This document shows positions 1 to 11,280 of a DNA stretch of 64,000 nucleotides, piece by piece. Source of the DNA: an uncultured Coriobacteriaceae bacterium (GTDB taxonomy: Bacteria > Actinomycetota > Coriobacteriia > Coriobacteriales > Atopobiaceae); contig CADBJR010000001.1 in NCBI GenBank assembly GCA_902795065.1, forward strand, positions 230,582 to 294,581, read 5' to 3'. A model generated the notes under the pieces. It did not search any database. It was not told the DNA's origin and was given only the letters and a program-made list of their open reading frames with translations. The number at the start of each line of letters is the position of its first letter. Within the stretch, counting starts at the first letter, position 1. A program made the position numbers and the translations under genes.

Positions 1-868
1 AAACCTCGCCGGGGAGGACGGGCCGTCCTCCCCCGATGAGGCCGCCCAACGATATCGAATGATGGGGAGCGCGGAAGGGTCTGACGCCGTGCGCGAGATC
101 GGAGGTGTCCTCGCCCGCCACGGAATGGATGAGGAGCGCCTCGTTGAGCTCCGAACCTCCGAGTCGCGGAAGGATCAAGGGCATGCGTTTCGCAAGCATG
201 GTCTTCCCCGCACCGGGCGGCCCCATCATGAGCAGGCCGTGACGGCCGACCGCTGCGACGAGGAACGCGCGCTTCGCCACATCCTGATCGATGACGTCCG
301 CGAAATCGGGGCCTCTGTCCCAGGAGCCTCCGCCATCTCCATCCCACAGCGGCGCGTACGGACGGCACGCGCCCACCCCTTCCCTCATGGTGGATATCGA
401 CGGGCAGACGAGGCAATCCTCGAGCGGGAGCGCCCCGCGCTCTCCCCCGAAGACGAGGGAGAGGCCGAGGCTGTTGGCAAGGCGGGCATATGCGACGGTG
501 CCGCGCGTCGCGGCGATGTCGCCGTTCAGCGCGAGCTCCCCCACGAAGAGGCATCTGTCGAGCCCCTCCGTGGGAATCTGCCCGGTGCTCGCGAGGATTG
601 CGAGCGCGATCGGAAAGTCGTACGCGGTGCCCGTCTTGCGGATCTCGGCAGGCGAGAGGTTGATCGTTATATGCGCACGAGGGACCGAGTATCCGCAGCT
701 CTTGAGGGCGTTGCGCACGCGCAGGGGCGACTCATGGACTGCCGAGTCGGGACTGCCCACGATTGTGATCCCCGGAATGCCCGCGGAGATGCCCACCTCG
801 ACGGTAACCGGCAGCGCCATCACGCCGCGCAGCTGTGCCGTTTGGATGGAGAAGGTCCCGTCAGACAT
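1..868 (-). CDS. comM: ComM/YifB-family Mg-chelatase-like AAA+ ATPase, partial (3' end off the window)
   Basis: This frame runs from an ATG at 868 to the left window edge without a stop, so the first ~289 residues are present and the C-terminus is missing. Residues 1-150 match the N-terminal Lon-protease-like (ChlI) region of the YifB/ComM family. A Walker A motif GPPGAGKT lies at residues 216-223, followed by a region resembling the family motif FRAPHHSIS. Family members usually have about 500 residues. ComM is a hexameric helicase that promotes branch migration during natural transformation in some bacteria; that role here is inference. The start codon overlaps the yraN stop by one base (TGATG), so the two are translationally coupled. 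The order rnhB-yraN-comM is typical, and dprA is often next. Confidence 0.93.
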   Translation of the reverse strand, partial: MSDGTFSIQTAQLRGVMALPVTVEVGISAGIPGITIVGSPDSAVHESPLRVRNALKSCGYSVPRAHITINLSPAEIRKTGTAYDFPIALAILASTGQIPTEGLDRCLFVGELALNGDIAATRGTVAYARLANSLGLSLVFGGERGALPLEDCLVCPSISTMREGVGACRPYAPLWDGDGGGSWDRGPDFADVIDQDVAKRAFLVAAVGRHGLLMMGPPGAGKTMLAKRMPLILPRLGGSELNEALLIHSVAGEDTSDLAHGVRPFRAPHHSISLGGLIGGGRPVLPGEV

Positions 869-1311
869 CACGCATCCCACCAATATCCGCCCTCGAGGTG
901 CGAGATGTGGGCGACGCGCTCGCTCAGGAAAGTCACCGCCACGACATCAAGCCGCACGAGCTCCGCCTCCTCGTGGACCATCTTGTAGAAGTCGATCATC
1001 TTGCCGTAGCGTTCGAACTTGTCGGCATCGACGGCCTCCTCGGGGGCGATATCATCGGGACGGCCGAGCACCCTCCTGCTCTTGACCTCGACGAACACGA
1101 CGATGTCGTCGCATTCCGCGATGATGTCCACCTCGCCGAACGGCGTCTTCCAGTTGCGCTCGACGATCTCGTATCCGCTGTCGGAGAGGAAGTTCTCGGC
1201 GACCGCCTCGCCGACGCGCCCCACCTCCTTCGGCGTGAACTCCTCGATGCCCTCGAATGCCGGCCTCGTGATGTCGACGACGGCCTCAATCTTGCGGTCG
1301 AACTCTGCCAT
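868..1311 (-). CDS. yraN: YraN/UPF0102 family endonuclease-like protein
   Basis: 147 residues. I chose the ATG at 1311 because a strong AGGAGG site lies just upstream. The frame stays open for another 49 codons upstream, but that part looks non-coding. The core contains GRVGEAVAENFL, then FGEVDIIAECDDIVVFVEVKSRR, i.e. the E...D...ExK restriction-nuclease-like signature of the UPF0102 family. Its biochemical role is not established; the family is commonly found between rnhB and comM, as here. The stop overlaps the comM start. A 183-nt gap separates it from rnhB upstream, and I see no convincing promoter in that gap. Confidence 0.92.
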   Translation of the reverse strand: MAEFDRKIEAVVDITRPAFEGIEEFTPKEVGRVGEAVAENFLSDSGYEIVERNWKTPFGEVDIIAECDDIVVFVEVKSRRVLGRPDDIAPEEAVDADKFERYGKMIDFYKMVHEEAELVRLDVVAVTFLSERVAHISHLEGGYWWDA

Positions 1312-1494
1312 AGGTCCTCCTTCGTCTGGATGGCGTTCGGAGGCCCCAGTGTGGCAGGTCGTCCTGACGGGACATTTACCCGTGCCTATCGGCGGGCTTG
1401 CTGCAATCTGACAGGTACGGCCCGTCCGCTGCGAACGTGCAGGAAGGCGGGCCGTCATCGATGTCGAATACCGGAAGGACGCCTGGACGGCGAA

Positions 1495-2268
1495 TTAGAA
1501 GAGGCGGGGCGCCTCCACGAAGTTTCCGCAGAACGTTGCCCGATGGACGGGCGTGAGGCCGTGGCTCCTGATGGCATCGATGTGCTCCTGCGAGGCGTAC
1601 CCCTTGGATTTGGCGAACCCGTAGCCGGGGTAGGCGCGTTCGAGATCGTCCATGAGGGCGTCGCGCGTGACCTTGGCCACGATCGACGCCGCGGAGATGG
1701 CGGCGATGCGCGCATCCCCCTTGACAACGCAGCGCTCGCGCGGATGCACGTGGACGGGGTTCCCGTCGATGAGGACGCAGTCGGGGTCGACGCCCGTCGC
1801 CTCGATAGCCCCTGCCATGGCAAGCCTCAGGGCGACCGCCATGCCCCTGCGGTCAATCTCCTCGGGAGGGATGTGGCAGATGCCGAGCGCGATGGCGTGC
1901 TCGCGGATGCGCACGGCGAGCTCTTCGCGCCGTTTGGGCGTGAGCTGCTTGGAATCGTTCAATCCGAGGATGATCGGCTCGTCGGGAAGGGCGACGGCGC
2001 ATACGGTGAGCGGCCCCGCGACGGCACCGCGTCCCACCTCGTCCACTCCGAGGACGATACCGTCCCCGCCCAGCTCGCGCTGGAGGTCGTAGAGCGCACG
2101 CACACGCTCCTCCTCGGCGGCAAGCGCATCCCGGGCCTTGAGGGCACGCTCGAGCGCGCGGGCAACCTGCTTGCGCGGGTCGTCGGCATAGCGCTGCGCG
2201 AGCGCGTCGAGCTCGTCGGGGGATGCCGCCGCGATGAGGGCGGCTATGTCGTGCGCTGAGGTCGCCAT
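1495..2268 (-). CDS. rnhB: ribonuclease HII
   Basis: 257 residues. RNase HII cleaves the RNA strand of RNA-DNA hybrids and nicks at single ribonucleotides in DNA. The motif GVDEVGRG at residues 74-81 supplies catalytic Asp76 and Glu77, and further conserved blocks follow (LNDSKQLT, LIDGN, GDARIAAISAASIVAKVTRD). About 65 residues of helical N-terminal extension precede the catalytic core, giving a length somewhat above the usual ~200 residues; such extensions occur in Gram-positive RNases HII. It lies downstream of rplS behind a terminator and upstream of yraN and comM, a common arrangement. Confidence 0.96.
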   Translation of the reverse strand: MATSAHDIAALIAAASPDELDALAQRYADDPRKQVARALERALKARDALAAEEERVRALYDLQRELGGDGIVLGVDEVGRGAVAGPLTVCAVALPDEPIILGLNDSKQLTPKRREELAVRIREHAIALGICHIPPEEIDRRGMAVALRLAMAGAIEATGVDPDCVLIDGNPVHVHPRERCVVKGDARIAAISAASIVAKVTRDALMDDLERAYPGYGFAKSKGYASQEHIDAIRSHGLTPVHRATFCGNFVEAPRLF

Positions 2269-2282
2269 AGGCCCATCCTAGC

Positions 2283-2306
2283 AAAAGACCGCCCCGAAGG
2301 GCGGTC
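2283..2306 (-). terminator. Rho-independent terminator after rplS
   Basis: An 8-bp perfect stem, GACCGCCC/GGGCGGTC with a 4-nt loop, is followed on the minus strand by TTTT. It lies 25 nt past the rplS stop and 15 nt before rnhB, so it probably ends the rplS transcript or limits readthrough into rnhB. Confidence 0.85.
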
Positions 2307-2330
2307 TCGAAGATCTTCTGGAGCCTGCTG

Positions 2331-2675
2331 CTAGTTGCGCTTCTCGCGGATGCGGGCGGCCTTGCCGATGCGGTCGCGCAGGTAGTAGAGCTTGGCGCGA
2401 TGGACGTCGCCGTGGCGGACGACCTCGAGCTTCGCGATCTTGGGGCTGTGCAGGGGGAAGGTGCGCTCGACGCCCACGCCGAAGCTGATCTTGCGGACGG
2501 TGAAGGTCTCGCGGGAGCTGCCGCCGCTCATGCGGATGACATCGCCCTGGAAGACCTGCTCGCGCTGGCGGTCGCCTTCCTTGATCTTGTAGTGAACCTT
2601 GACGTTGTCGCCGACCTTGACCTCGGGGATGTCATCCCTGATGTCCTGGCGCTCGATGGCACGAATGTAGTCCAT
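2331..2675 (-). CDS. rplS: 50S ribosomal protein L19
   Basis: 114 residues, the usual L19 length. L19 sits at the interface of the 30S and 50S subunits. Diagnostic segments are [16 protein letters not shown] near residues 19-34, [22 protein letters not shown] and the C-terminal [20 protein letters not shown] chose the ATG at 2675 (MDYIRAIE...) over an upstream in-frame start because it matches the family and has an AAGGA site upstream. A strong sigma-A-type promoter lies about 70 nt upstream and a terminator follows, so it looks monocistronic. It is separated from the rpsP-rimM-trmD cluster with which it is linked in many other bacteria. Confidence 0.97.
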   Translation of the reverse strand: MDYIRAIERQDIRDDIPEVKVGDNVKVHYKIKEGDRQREQVFQGDVIRMSGGSSRETFTVRKISFGVGVERTFPLHSPKIAKLEVVRHGDVHRAKLYYLRDRIGKAARIREKRN

Positions 2676-2749
2676 ATTCCATTTCCTTATCTCTAGAGGT
2701 GCCGCCGCATGCGTGCAGGATCGGCACATAGCTTCACACACGGGCAATG

Positions 2750-2778
2750 ATTATAGGTGTTCGGCTGGATTCGGGCAA
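2750..2778 (-). promoter_or_regulatory. sigma-A promoter of rplS
   Basis: On the minus strand, TTGCCC (2773-2778) and TATAAT (2750-2755) are separated by 17 nt. The predicted start is near 2743, leaving a 5' leader of about 67 nt before the rplS ATG. Confidence 0.8.
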
Positions 2779-2819
2779 GGGTGACTTTCCATCCATCACG
2801 CAGCGCCCATACGCCCTCC

Positions 2820-3782
2820 CTACAGGCAGAAACCGAACGAGACGCCTGCCTCGGAATCGGCGAGGTTGGTGGCGGACGCATAGCCCGTCGCGGTGACCTG
2901 GTAGAAGGTGTCGTCAGTCACGGCGAGGAACTCGAATGCGTAGGGGGTGCGGTACCACCAGGGCACATCCTCCCCACGGAACGGGAGGATGAGGTAGGGA
3001 TCGGAGTCGCTGTACTGGTCGACGCCCGCCTGCCTAAACCCCTCGTACTGCGTCCCCTCCGCATTGAGCATCGCATCGGCTCCGTCCGAGAGGTAGCCGA
3101 ACTCCTCCTCAAGCCAGTTGATCTCGCCGCAGACCTCGCGGCACGAGAACAGCCAGAGCGCGTCGTCGGTGGTGGTGACCGCGGAGGTGGTGTCGGTCTT
3201 GCCCGTGTTGTCGGTGGACTTGCGCACGGGCAGGATCCGCCCGGACAGCTCGGGCGGGAGAAGCGCCATGCCGTCTTGCGCGAGCCATGCCCTGAGCTCG
3301 GAGCCCTGCCAGCCTCCCGTGCTGCTCGCCGTGGGGTTGAAGCGCCTCACGGCGATCGGGAAGACCTGGAAGGTGAGCGCAGCCCTCCCCTGCCCGTCGG
3401 CGCGCGTGTCGTGCAGGATGCCCACGAGACGCGCCTCGACGGTCATGCCGCCCTCGATCACGATAAGATGCGTGGAGGTCGCAAGGCGTCCGTCTGCGTC
3501 GACGAGGCCGTACTCCTGCGCGATCGCGCGCCCCGACGCCTCGTCGGGAGCGGCTTCGATGAGGTCGGCGATCAAGCCGAGCTCGGTCCACGTGTACTCG
3601 GGGAAGCTCTTCGGCTCGAGCACGTCGACCTCGGGCTCGGGCTCCACCTGACCGGACGGCTTGGAGGGCGCGGCAGGTTCCTCGTTGAGGACGTAGAGCA
3701 GGGCGAAGACGCCCGCCCCGACGAAGGCCAGGCCGATGATGAGGCCGAGCACGGTCTTCACGATGCTTGATGCCTTGGACAT
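2820..3782 (-). CDS. membrane-anchored DUF6273-like protein
   Basis: 320 residues. A single N-terminal membrane segment at about residues 8-32 is followed by a Pro/Glu-rich linker and an extracytoplasmic domain. That domain contains segments such as GSELRAWLA and LWLFSCREV with many aromatic and Asp residues, resembling DUF6273-type domains common in Gram-positive gut bacteria. Its function is unknown. The ATG at 3782 was chosen for the GAGGTAGG site directly upstream; the frame is open further upstream through the dgt gene but that is shadow. It begins 2 nt after the dgt stop, so the two are co-transcribed. Nothing in the sequence links it mechanistically to dgt. Confidence 0.7.
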   Translation of the reverse strand: MSKASSIVKTVLGLIIGLAFVGAGVFALLYVLNEEPAAPSKPSGQVEPEPEVDVLEPKSFPEYTWTELGLIADLIEAAPDEASGRAIAQEYGLVDADGRLATSTHLIVIEGGMTVEARLVGILHDTRADGQGRAALTFQVFPIAVRRFNPTASSTGGWQGSELRAWLAQDGMALLPPELSGRILPVRKSTDNTGKTDTTSAVTTTDDALWLFSCREVCGEINWLEEEFGYLSDGADAMLNAEGTQYEGFRQAGVDQYSDSDPYLILPFRGEDVPWWYRTPYAFEFLAVTDDTFYQVTATGYASATNLADSEAGVSFGFCL

Positions 3783-3784
3783 TC

Positions 3785-4828
3785 CTACCTCTTCCATGAA
3801 CGCGGGATGCGCAGCTCCTCGAAGCGCCGCACCGCGTAGCGGTCCGTCATACCTGATACGAAATCGGCGACCTGGATGTCGGGATGATCGGCATCGTTTG
3901 CGGTGTATTCGGCGGGAACCTCGTCCATATGCGCGATGAAATGGTCGAAGAGCTCGGAGATCATGACCGCCGCCTTCGGCTCCTCGTACTTTGCGTCGCC
4001 ATGGGTGTAGAGGTTGTCGAAGAGGAAGGCCCTCATGCCGAGCATCGCCTCGAGCACGTCGGGGCTCATGGAGATGTCGCCCGTCTGGGCGCTGTGCGCG
4101 ATGACGTCGTTGACCATGGTGCCGATGCGCTGCGACGACGAGGTGCCGAGGACCTCTGTGAAGGCCGCGGGAAGCGACGACTCGCTCAGGATGCCCGCGC
4201 GTTCGGCATCGTCGATGTCGTGCACGACGTAGGCGATGCGGTCGGAAAGCGCGACGACGCGGCCCTCGAGCGTGACCGCGGGCGTTATGCCCGTGTGGCA
4301 GCGGATGCCGTCGACGGTCTCGAACGTGAGGTTGAGGCCCTTGCCGTTGCGCTCGAGCAGCTCGACGATGCGGACGCTCTGCAGGTTGTGCCTGAAGAGG
4401 TCGTCGGGAGCCTCCTCCCCCAGCTCGCGCCGCCGCCACGCCGCCATCGCACGCGAGAGGGCCTTCTCGCCGCAGTGGCCGAACGGCGTATGGCCGAGGT
4501 CGTGCCCGAGCGCGATCGCCTCGGTAAGGTCCTCGTTCAGGGCGAGCGCGCGGGCGATGGAGCGGGAGATCTGGGATACCTCGAGGGTGTGCGCGAGGCG
4601 CGTGCGGTAGTGGTCGCCCTCGGGTGCGAGGAAGACCTGCGTCTTATGCGCGAGCCGCCGGAAGCTCTTGCAGTGAAGGATGCGGTCGCGGTCGCGCTGG
4701 AAGGCGGTGCGGTACGGATCGGGTTCCTCGTAGCTGAGCCTGCCCAACGTCGTCGCGGAGCATGCCGCATCAGGCGAGAGCAGCTCCCGCTCGCGGCGCT
4801 CGAGTTCCTGGCTTGTCACCTCATGCAT
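3785..4828 (-). CDS. dgt: deoxyguanosinetriphosphate triphosphohydrolase-like HD protein
   Basis: 347 residues. Dgt-family HD hydrolases convert dNTPs to deoxynucleosides and triphosphate. The metal-binding HD set is visible: RLAHTLEVSQ with His80, and GHDLGHTPFGH with His109-Asp110, His113 and His118. The preceding DRDRILHCKSFRRLAHKTQVF segment is family-typical. The length fits the shorter 'dGTPase-like' group rather than the ~500-residue E. coli enzyme. The ATG at 4828 has an AGGGAG site. In many Gram-positives dgt precedes dnaG; here the next gene is a DUF6273-like membrane protein 2 nt away. A terminator separates it from ppdK upstream and I found no clear promoter between them. Confidence 0.93.
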   Translation of the reverse strand: MHEVTSQELERRERELLSPDAACSATTLGRLSYEEPDPYRTAFQRDRDRILHCKSFRRLAHKTQVFLAPEGDHYRTRLAHTLEVSQISRSIARALALNEDLTEAIALGHDLGHTPFGHCGEKALSRAMAAWRRRELGEEAPDDLFRHNLQSVRIVELLERNGKGLNLTFETVDGIRCHTGITPAVTLEGRVVALSDRIAYVVHDIDDAERAGILSESSLPAAFTEVLGTSSSQRIGTMVNDVIAHSAQTGDISMSPDVLEAMLGMRAFLFDNLYTHGDAKYEEPKAAVMISELFDHFIAHMDEVPAEYTANDADHPDIQVADFVSGMTDRYAVRRFEELRIPRSWKR

Positions 4829-4841
4829 CGGATGCTCCCTG

Positions 4842-4876
4842 TCAAAAGAAGGAGGAGGGGCGCATGGCCCCTCCTC
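4842..4876 (-). terminator. Rho-independent terminator after ppdK
   Basis: An 11-bp perfect GC-rich stem (GGAGGAGGGGC/GCCCCTCCTCC, 5-nt loop) is followed on the minus strand by TTCTTTT. It lies 30 nt past the ppdK stop. Confidence 0.9.
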
Positions 4877-4905
4877 CTATGGTAGTGCAAAACAGCCGGA
4901 CGCGA

Positions 4906-7668
<2,763 letters not shown>

Positions 7669-7719
7669 AGTTTCTCCCTTTTCTAACACCAAACACGGTC
7701 GGACTGGCGAATTGCTGGC

Positions 7720-7737
7720 GGGAAACTGCCGTTTCCC
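7720..7737. promoter_or_regulatory. 18-bp inverted repeat in the ppdK leader
   Basis: GGGAAAC-N4-GTTTCCC, a perfect 7-bp inverted repeat, lies 52 nt upstream of the ppdK start. It may be an operator or a small RNA hairpin. No protein can be assigned to it from sequence alone. Confidence 0.4.
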
Positions 7738-7756
7738 TCCAATTTGGATATTCTAA

Positions 7757-7783
7757 AGCATGAGGACCCTCTTGGGGTCCTCA
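7757..7783 (-). terminator. hairpin between ppsR-like gene and ppdK (weak terminator or attenuator)
   Basis: A 9-bp perfect stem (TGAGGACCC/GGGTCCTCA, 5-nt loop) is followed on the minus strand by TGCTTTAG, a poor T-tract. It could cause partial termination between the regulatory gene and ppdK, or protect the ppdK mRNA. Confidence 0.5.
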
Positions 7784-7828
7784 ATCGTGCTTGATGTGTC
7801 GGTATTCGGAAGGAATACGTAAAGATTC

Positions 7829-8212
7829 CTACCTCTTACGGTAGACCGCGCCGACCTCATGCGACGGAGCGATGCCCGTGAGCGTGGAGATGACCGTGAC
7901 GGCGGGGCCGAGCAGGTCGATCGAGGGGATGCCCCTGCGGTCGAGCTCGCGGCGGATCTCGCGGCGCAGCGTGCCATCGGCGAAGGTGTGGAAGACGGCG
8001 CACTGGCGACCGGAGTTGTAGTGCTCGTCGAAGTACTCGCACACCGTCTCGACATCGGCGATGTTCGAGAGGCGCTCGATCTCGACGGAGCCGTCGGGGA
8101 ACTGCGCCGCAGCGGCGTACACGACGGCAAGGGCCGTCTCGCCGCGCGAGTCGGACAGGATGTAGAGGATTGGGTTGTCCACGGCGAAGATGTCGTCGAT
8201 GCTGCTGGCCAT
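7829..8212 (-). CDS. half-length PPDK/PEP-synthase regulatory protein (PSRP, DUF299) lacking the P-loop domain
   Basis: 127 residues. It matches the N-terminal half of the DUF299 kinase/pyrophosphorylase family: LYILSDSRGETAL near the start, then QCAVFHTFADGTLRREI, IPSIDLLGP and a closing IAPSHEVGAVYRKR stop. Full-length members have about 270-300 residues, with a second half holding a P-loop and the phosphotransfer site. That half is absent here, and only 160 nt separate the stop from ppdK, so it has not simply shifted frame nearby. Full-length proteins phosphorylate and dephosphorylate the PPDK active-site Thr. The gene lies directly upstream of ppdK, which supports a functional link. It may be a domain-loss derivative, a separated subunit or a decaying gene. 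Confidence 0.8.
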   Translation of the reverse strand: MASSIDDIFAVDNPILYILSDSRGETALAVVYAAAAQFPDGSVEIERLSNIADVETVCEYFDEHYNSGRQCAVFHTFADGTLRREIRRELDRRGIPSIDLLGPAVTVISTLTGIAPSHEVGAVYRKR

Positions 8213-8250
8213 GTCGCGCTCTTTTCTGGTCGTCGGGTCCTTCAACCATC

Positions 8251-10344
8251 CTACTTCTTGGACAGGCACCCGATATCTGCCACATCGGCGAAGATACCGG
8301 AAAACCTGTTGAGGAGCCTCAGGCGGTTCTCCTTTACCCTAGTGTCCTCATCCATGACAAGAACTTCAACGAAGAAGCGGTCAATGGGCTCCCTGAGTTC
8401 GGCAAGTGCGGTGAACGCGCCGGCGAAGTCCTTCGCCTCGAGGCGGTCGGCAACCGCACCGCGGCCATGCTCGATCGCGGCGAGCAGGGCGGTCTCGGGC
8501 TCGGTCATGAGCGATGCGTCGCAGTCGGTGCCGAGGGAGGCGTCGCCGAGGTGCGCGGCGCGGGTATAGGCGGTCGAGAGGTCCTCGAAGAGCTCGGGGC
8601 TGTTGGCGCGGGCGTCGGCGAGCGCACGGGCGCGGGCGAGGAACTCTGCCGGATCGATGATGCCGATGGCGGAGATCGCGTCGATGATGTCCGCGGCAAT
8701 GCCCTCGTCCTTGGCGATGGCGGCGAGGCGGCCGGCGAAGAACGCGCGCACCTTGCCCGCGACGTCGGCGGAATCGAAGGCGAGGCCCTGGTCGGCGTAG
8801 GAGGCGAGCGCCGTGTCGATGAGCGCTGCCAACGAGACGGAAGGAAGCTCCTTGAGCATGGAGATCACGCCGATGGTCGCGCGGCGGACGGCGTAGGGAT
8901 CGGAGGAGCCCGTGGGAGCCTCGTCGATCGCGAAGATGCCGCAGATCGTGTCGAGCTTGTCGGCGATGGCGACGGCCTTGCCGACGATGCCCTCGGGCAG
9001 CTCGTCGCCGGCGAAGCGCGGGCGGTAGTGCTCCCGGATGGCCTGGCACACGGCGGCGGGCTCGCCCGCTGCCGCGGCGTAGTAGCCGCCCATCACGCCC
9101 TGCTGGTTGGTGAACTCGACGACCGCCTGGCTCACAAGGTCCCCCTTGGCGAGATGCGCGGCGCGCACCGCCTCGCGGTGCGTCTCGGCATCGGTGCCGG
9201 CGAGCTCCGCCACGGCTCCCGCGAGCGTCTCCATGCGCGAGACCTTGGCGCGCATGGTGCCGAGCTTCTCCTGGAACGTGACGACCGAGAGGCGCTCGAC
9301 ATACTCGTCCAGCGGGACCCTGAGGTCCTCGTCGTAGAAGAACTTGGCATCGTAGAGGCGTGCGCGGACGACGCGCTCGTTGCCGTCGACCACGGTGGCC
9401 TCCGTGCCCGGGGCAGCGTTCGAGACGACCACGAACTCGCGGGTGAGACTGCCGTCGGCCGCATAGACCGGGAAGTAGCGCTGGTTGGAGAGCATGGACT
9501 CGCAGATGATCTCGTGCGGGACCGCGAGGAACTGCTCGTCGAAGGTGCCCACGAGCACGCTCGGCCACTCGCAGAGGTTCACGACCTCGTCGAAGATGCG
9601 CTTGGGCGTGTCGACATGGGCGCCGCCGCGTTCCTGCTCGATTGCGGCGATGCCGGCGCGGATGACCTCGGCGCGGCGCTTCTCGCCGAGCACGAAGGCA
9701 TCCTCGAGCACGCGCTCGTAGCAGGACGCCTCGGGGACGGCGTGGTCGCCGGGGGCGAGGACGCGGTGCCCGCGCGTGGTGGAGCCGCTCGTGACGTCGG
9801 CATAGGAGACGGGCACGACCTCGCTGCCGAGCAGGGCGCAGATCCAGCGGATCGGACGCACGAAGCCCGCATGCTCGCTCCCCCACCGCTGGCTGCGGTA
9901 GTTGGGCCACTCGAGCGATGCGATGGTGCGCTCGGAGAGCGCGGAGAGCAGCGGGAGCGCGGGCGCGGACGGGATGGTCTTCTCGGCGAAGACGTACTCG
10001 CGGCCGTCGGTATCGACGCGGCGGACGAGCGCTGCGGCGTCGACGCCGCACTTGCGAGCGAAGCCGAGCGCTGCCTTAGTGGGCGCGCCGTCGGCGTCGA
10101 AGGCGATCTGGGCTGCGGGACCGCGCTTCACGTCGTGGACCTCGTCGGTCGCGGTCGCGCAGGCCTCGACGATCACGGCGAGACGGCGGGGCGTCGAGAG
10201 CGTGCGGATGGCGCCGTGGGCGAGGCCGGTCTCGGCCATGCCGCGCTCGATGATGGTCCCGAGCTGCTTCTGGGCGTTCATGAGCGGTGCGGAGGGCATC
10301 TCCTCGGTGCCGATCTCGAGGAGGAAGTCGCGGGTCTCGGCCAT
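8251..10344 (-). CDS. glyS: glycyl-tRNA synthetase beta subunit
   Basis: 697 residues, the normal length for the beta subunit of the bacterial alpha2beta2 glycyl-tRNA synthetase. The start MAETRDFLLEIGTEEMPS is diagnostic. Other conserved segments include RRLAV near residue 55 and YDAKFFYDEDL in the middle. The beta chain carries tRNA recognition, while the alpha chain holds the aminoacylation site. It starts on the base after the glyQ stop, so the two subunits are tightly coupled. There is no T-box leader: the gap to lepB upstream of glyQ is only 30 nt. Confidence 0.98.
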   Translation of the reverse strand: MAETRDFLLEIGTEEMPSAPLMNAQKQLGTIIERGMAETGLAHGAIRTLSTPRRLAVIVEACATATDEVHDVKRGPAAQIAFDADGAPTKAALGFARKCGVDAAALVRRVDTDGREYVFAEKTIPSAPALPLLSALSERTIASLEWPNYRSQRWGSEHAGFVRPIRWICALLGSEVVPVSYADVTSGSTTRGHRVLAPGDHAVPEASCYERVLEDAFVLGEKRRAEVIRAGIAAIEQERGGAHVDTPKRIFDEVVNLCEWPSVLVGTFDEQFLAVPHEIICESMLSNQRYFPVYAADGSLTREFVVVSNAAPGTEATVVDGNERVVRARLYDAKFFYDEDLRVPLDEYVERLSVVTFQEKLGTMRAKVSRMETLAGAVAELAGTDAETHREAVRAAHLAKGDLVSQAVVEFTNQQGVMGGYYAAAAGEPAAVCQAIREHYRPRFAGDELPEGIVGKAVAIADKLDTICGIFAIDEAPTGSSDPYAVRRATIGVISMLKELPSVSLAALIDTALASYADQGLAFDSADVAGKVRAFFAGRLAAIAKDEGIAADIIDAISAIGIIDPAEFLARARALADARANSPELFEDLSTAYTRAAHLGDASLGTDCDASLMTEPETALLAAIEHGRGAVADRLEAKDFAGAFTALAELREPIDRFFVEVLVMDEDTRVKENRLRLLNRFSGIFADVADIGCLSKK

Positions 10345-11250
10345 CTATGCCACCTCCCCTTCCTTGGATTCGGAGCGTGCGGCGACCAGCTCCAGGTATG
10401 CCTCGCAGCAGGCCTTGGCGACGGTGCGCACGCGCAGGATGTAGTTGGCGCGCTCGGTCGCCGAGATGGCGCCGCGCGAATCGAGCAGGTTGAAGGCGTG
10501 GCTGCACTTCATGACGCAGTCGTATGCGGGAAGCGGGAGCTTCGCATCGAGGCAGCGATGGCACTCGGCCTCGTAGTCGTCGAACTTAGCGCGCATCATC
10601 TCGACGTCGGCGACCTCGAAGTTGTAGGCGCTGAACTCGCGCTCGTTCTCGAGGAAGACGTCGCCGTAGGTCATGGGCGTGCCGTCGGGCAGGTACGACC
10701 AGATGAGGTCGTAGACCGAGTCGACGCCCTGGATGTACATCGCGATGCGCTCGAGGCCGTAGGTGATCTCGACGGGAACCGGATCGACCTCGATGCCGCC
10801 GACCTGCTGGAAGTACGTGTACTGCGTGACCTCCATGCCGTCGAGCCAGACCTCCCAGCCGAGGCCCCAGGCGCCGAGCGTGGGGCTCTCCCAGTCGTCC
10901 TCGACGAAGCGTACATCGTGCTTGGCGGGATCGAGGCCGATGGCGGCGAGCGAGCCGAGATAGAGGTCCTGCGAGTCGGGCGGGCAGGGCTTCAGGATGA
11001 CCTGGAACTGGTAGTAGTGCTGCATGCGGTTGGGGTTCTCGCCATAGCGTCCGTCGGCGGGGCGGCGGCACGGCTGCGGGTAGCAGGTGCGCCAAGCCGC
11101 GGGACCGAGGCTGCGCAGGGTCGTCGCCGTATGGAACGTGCCGGCACCGACCTCTGAGTCGTAGGGCTGCATCACGGTGCAGCCTTGGGCGGCCCAGTAC
11201 CGCTCCAGAGCCAGGATCATGTCTTGGAATGTAAGGACGTCTGCGTTCAT
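10345..11250 (-). CDS. glyQ: glycyl-tRNA synthetase alpha subunit
   Basis: 301 residues. This class II synthetase subunit activates glycine. It opens with the nearly invariant [18 protein letters not shown] and contains [42 protein letters not shown] and [11 protein letters not shown]. The C-terminus carries the usual [14 protein letters not shown] segment. It abuts glyS with no spacer and lies 30 nt after lepB, so it is probably transcribed from the rpsP promoter. Confidence 0.98.
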   Translation of the reverse strand: MNADVLTFQDMILALERYWAAQGCTVMQPYDSEVGAGTFHTATTLRSLGPAAWRTCYPQPCRRPADGRYGENPNRMQHYYQFQVILKPCPPDSQDLYLGSLAAIGLDPAKHDVRFVEDDWESPTLGAWGLGWEVWLDGMEVTQYTYFQQVGGIEVDPVPVEITYGLERIAMYIQGVDSVYDLIWSYLPDGTPMTYGDVFLENEREFSAYNFEVADVEMMRAKFDDYEAECHRCLDAKLPLPAYDCVMKCSHAFNLLDSRGAISATERANYILRVRTVAKACCEAYLELVAARSESKEGEVA

Positions 11251-11280
11251 GGATTCCCTTTCAACGGACGCGGTTCACGT

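Noticed and set aside
1312..1494. N-terminal extension of yraN by 49 codons into the gap before rnhB.
   Set aside because: The extension has no family match, and a strong AGGAGG site marks the ATG at 1311.
8170..11157. A 995-codon plus-strand frame opposite glyS and glyQ.
   Set aside because: Antisense artefact; the minus strand encodes both glycyl-tRNA synthetase subunits with all motifs.
11251..11280. Possible T-box leader upstream of glyQS.
   Set aside because: Only 30 nt separate lepB from glyQ, too short for a T-box, and glyQS appears to be part of the rpsP operon.
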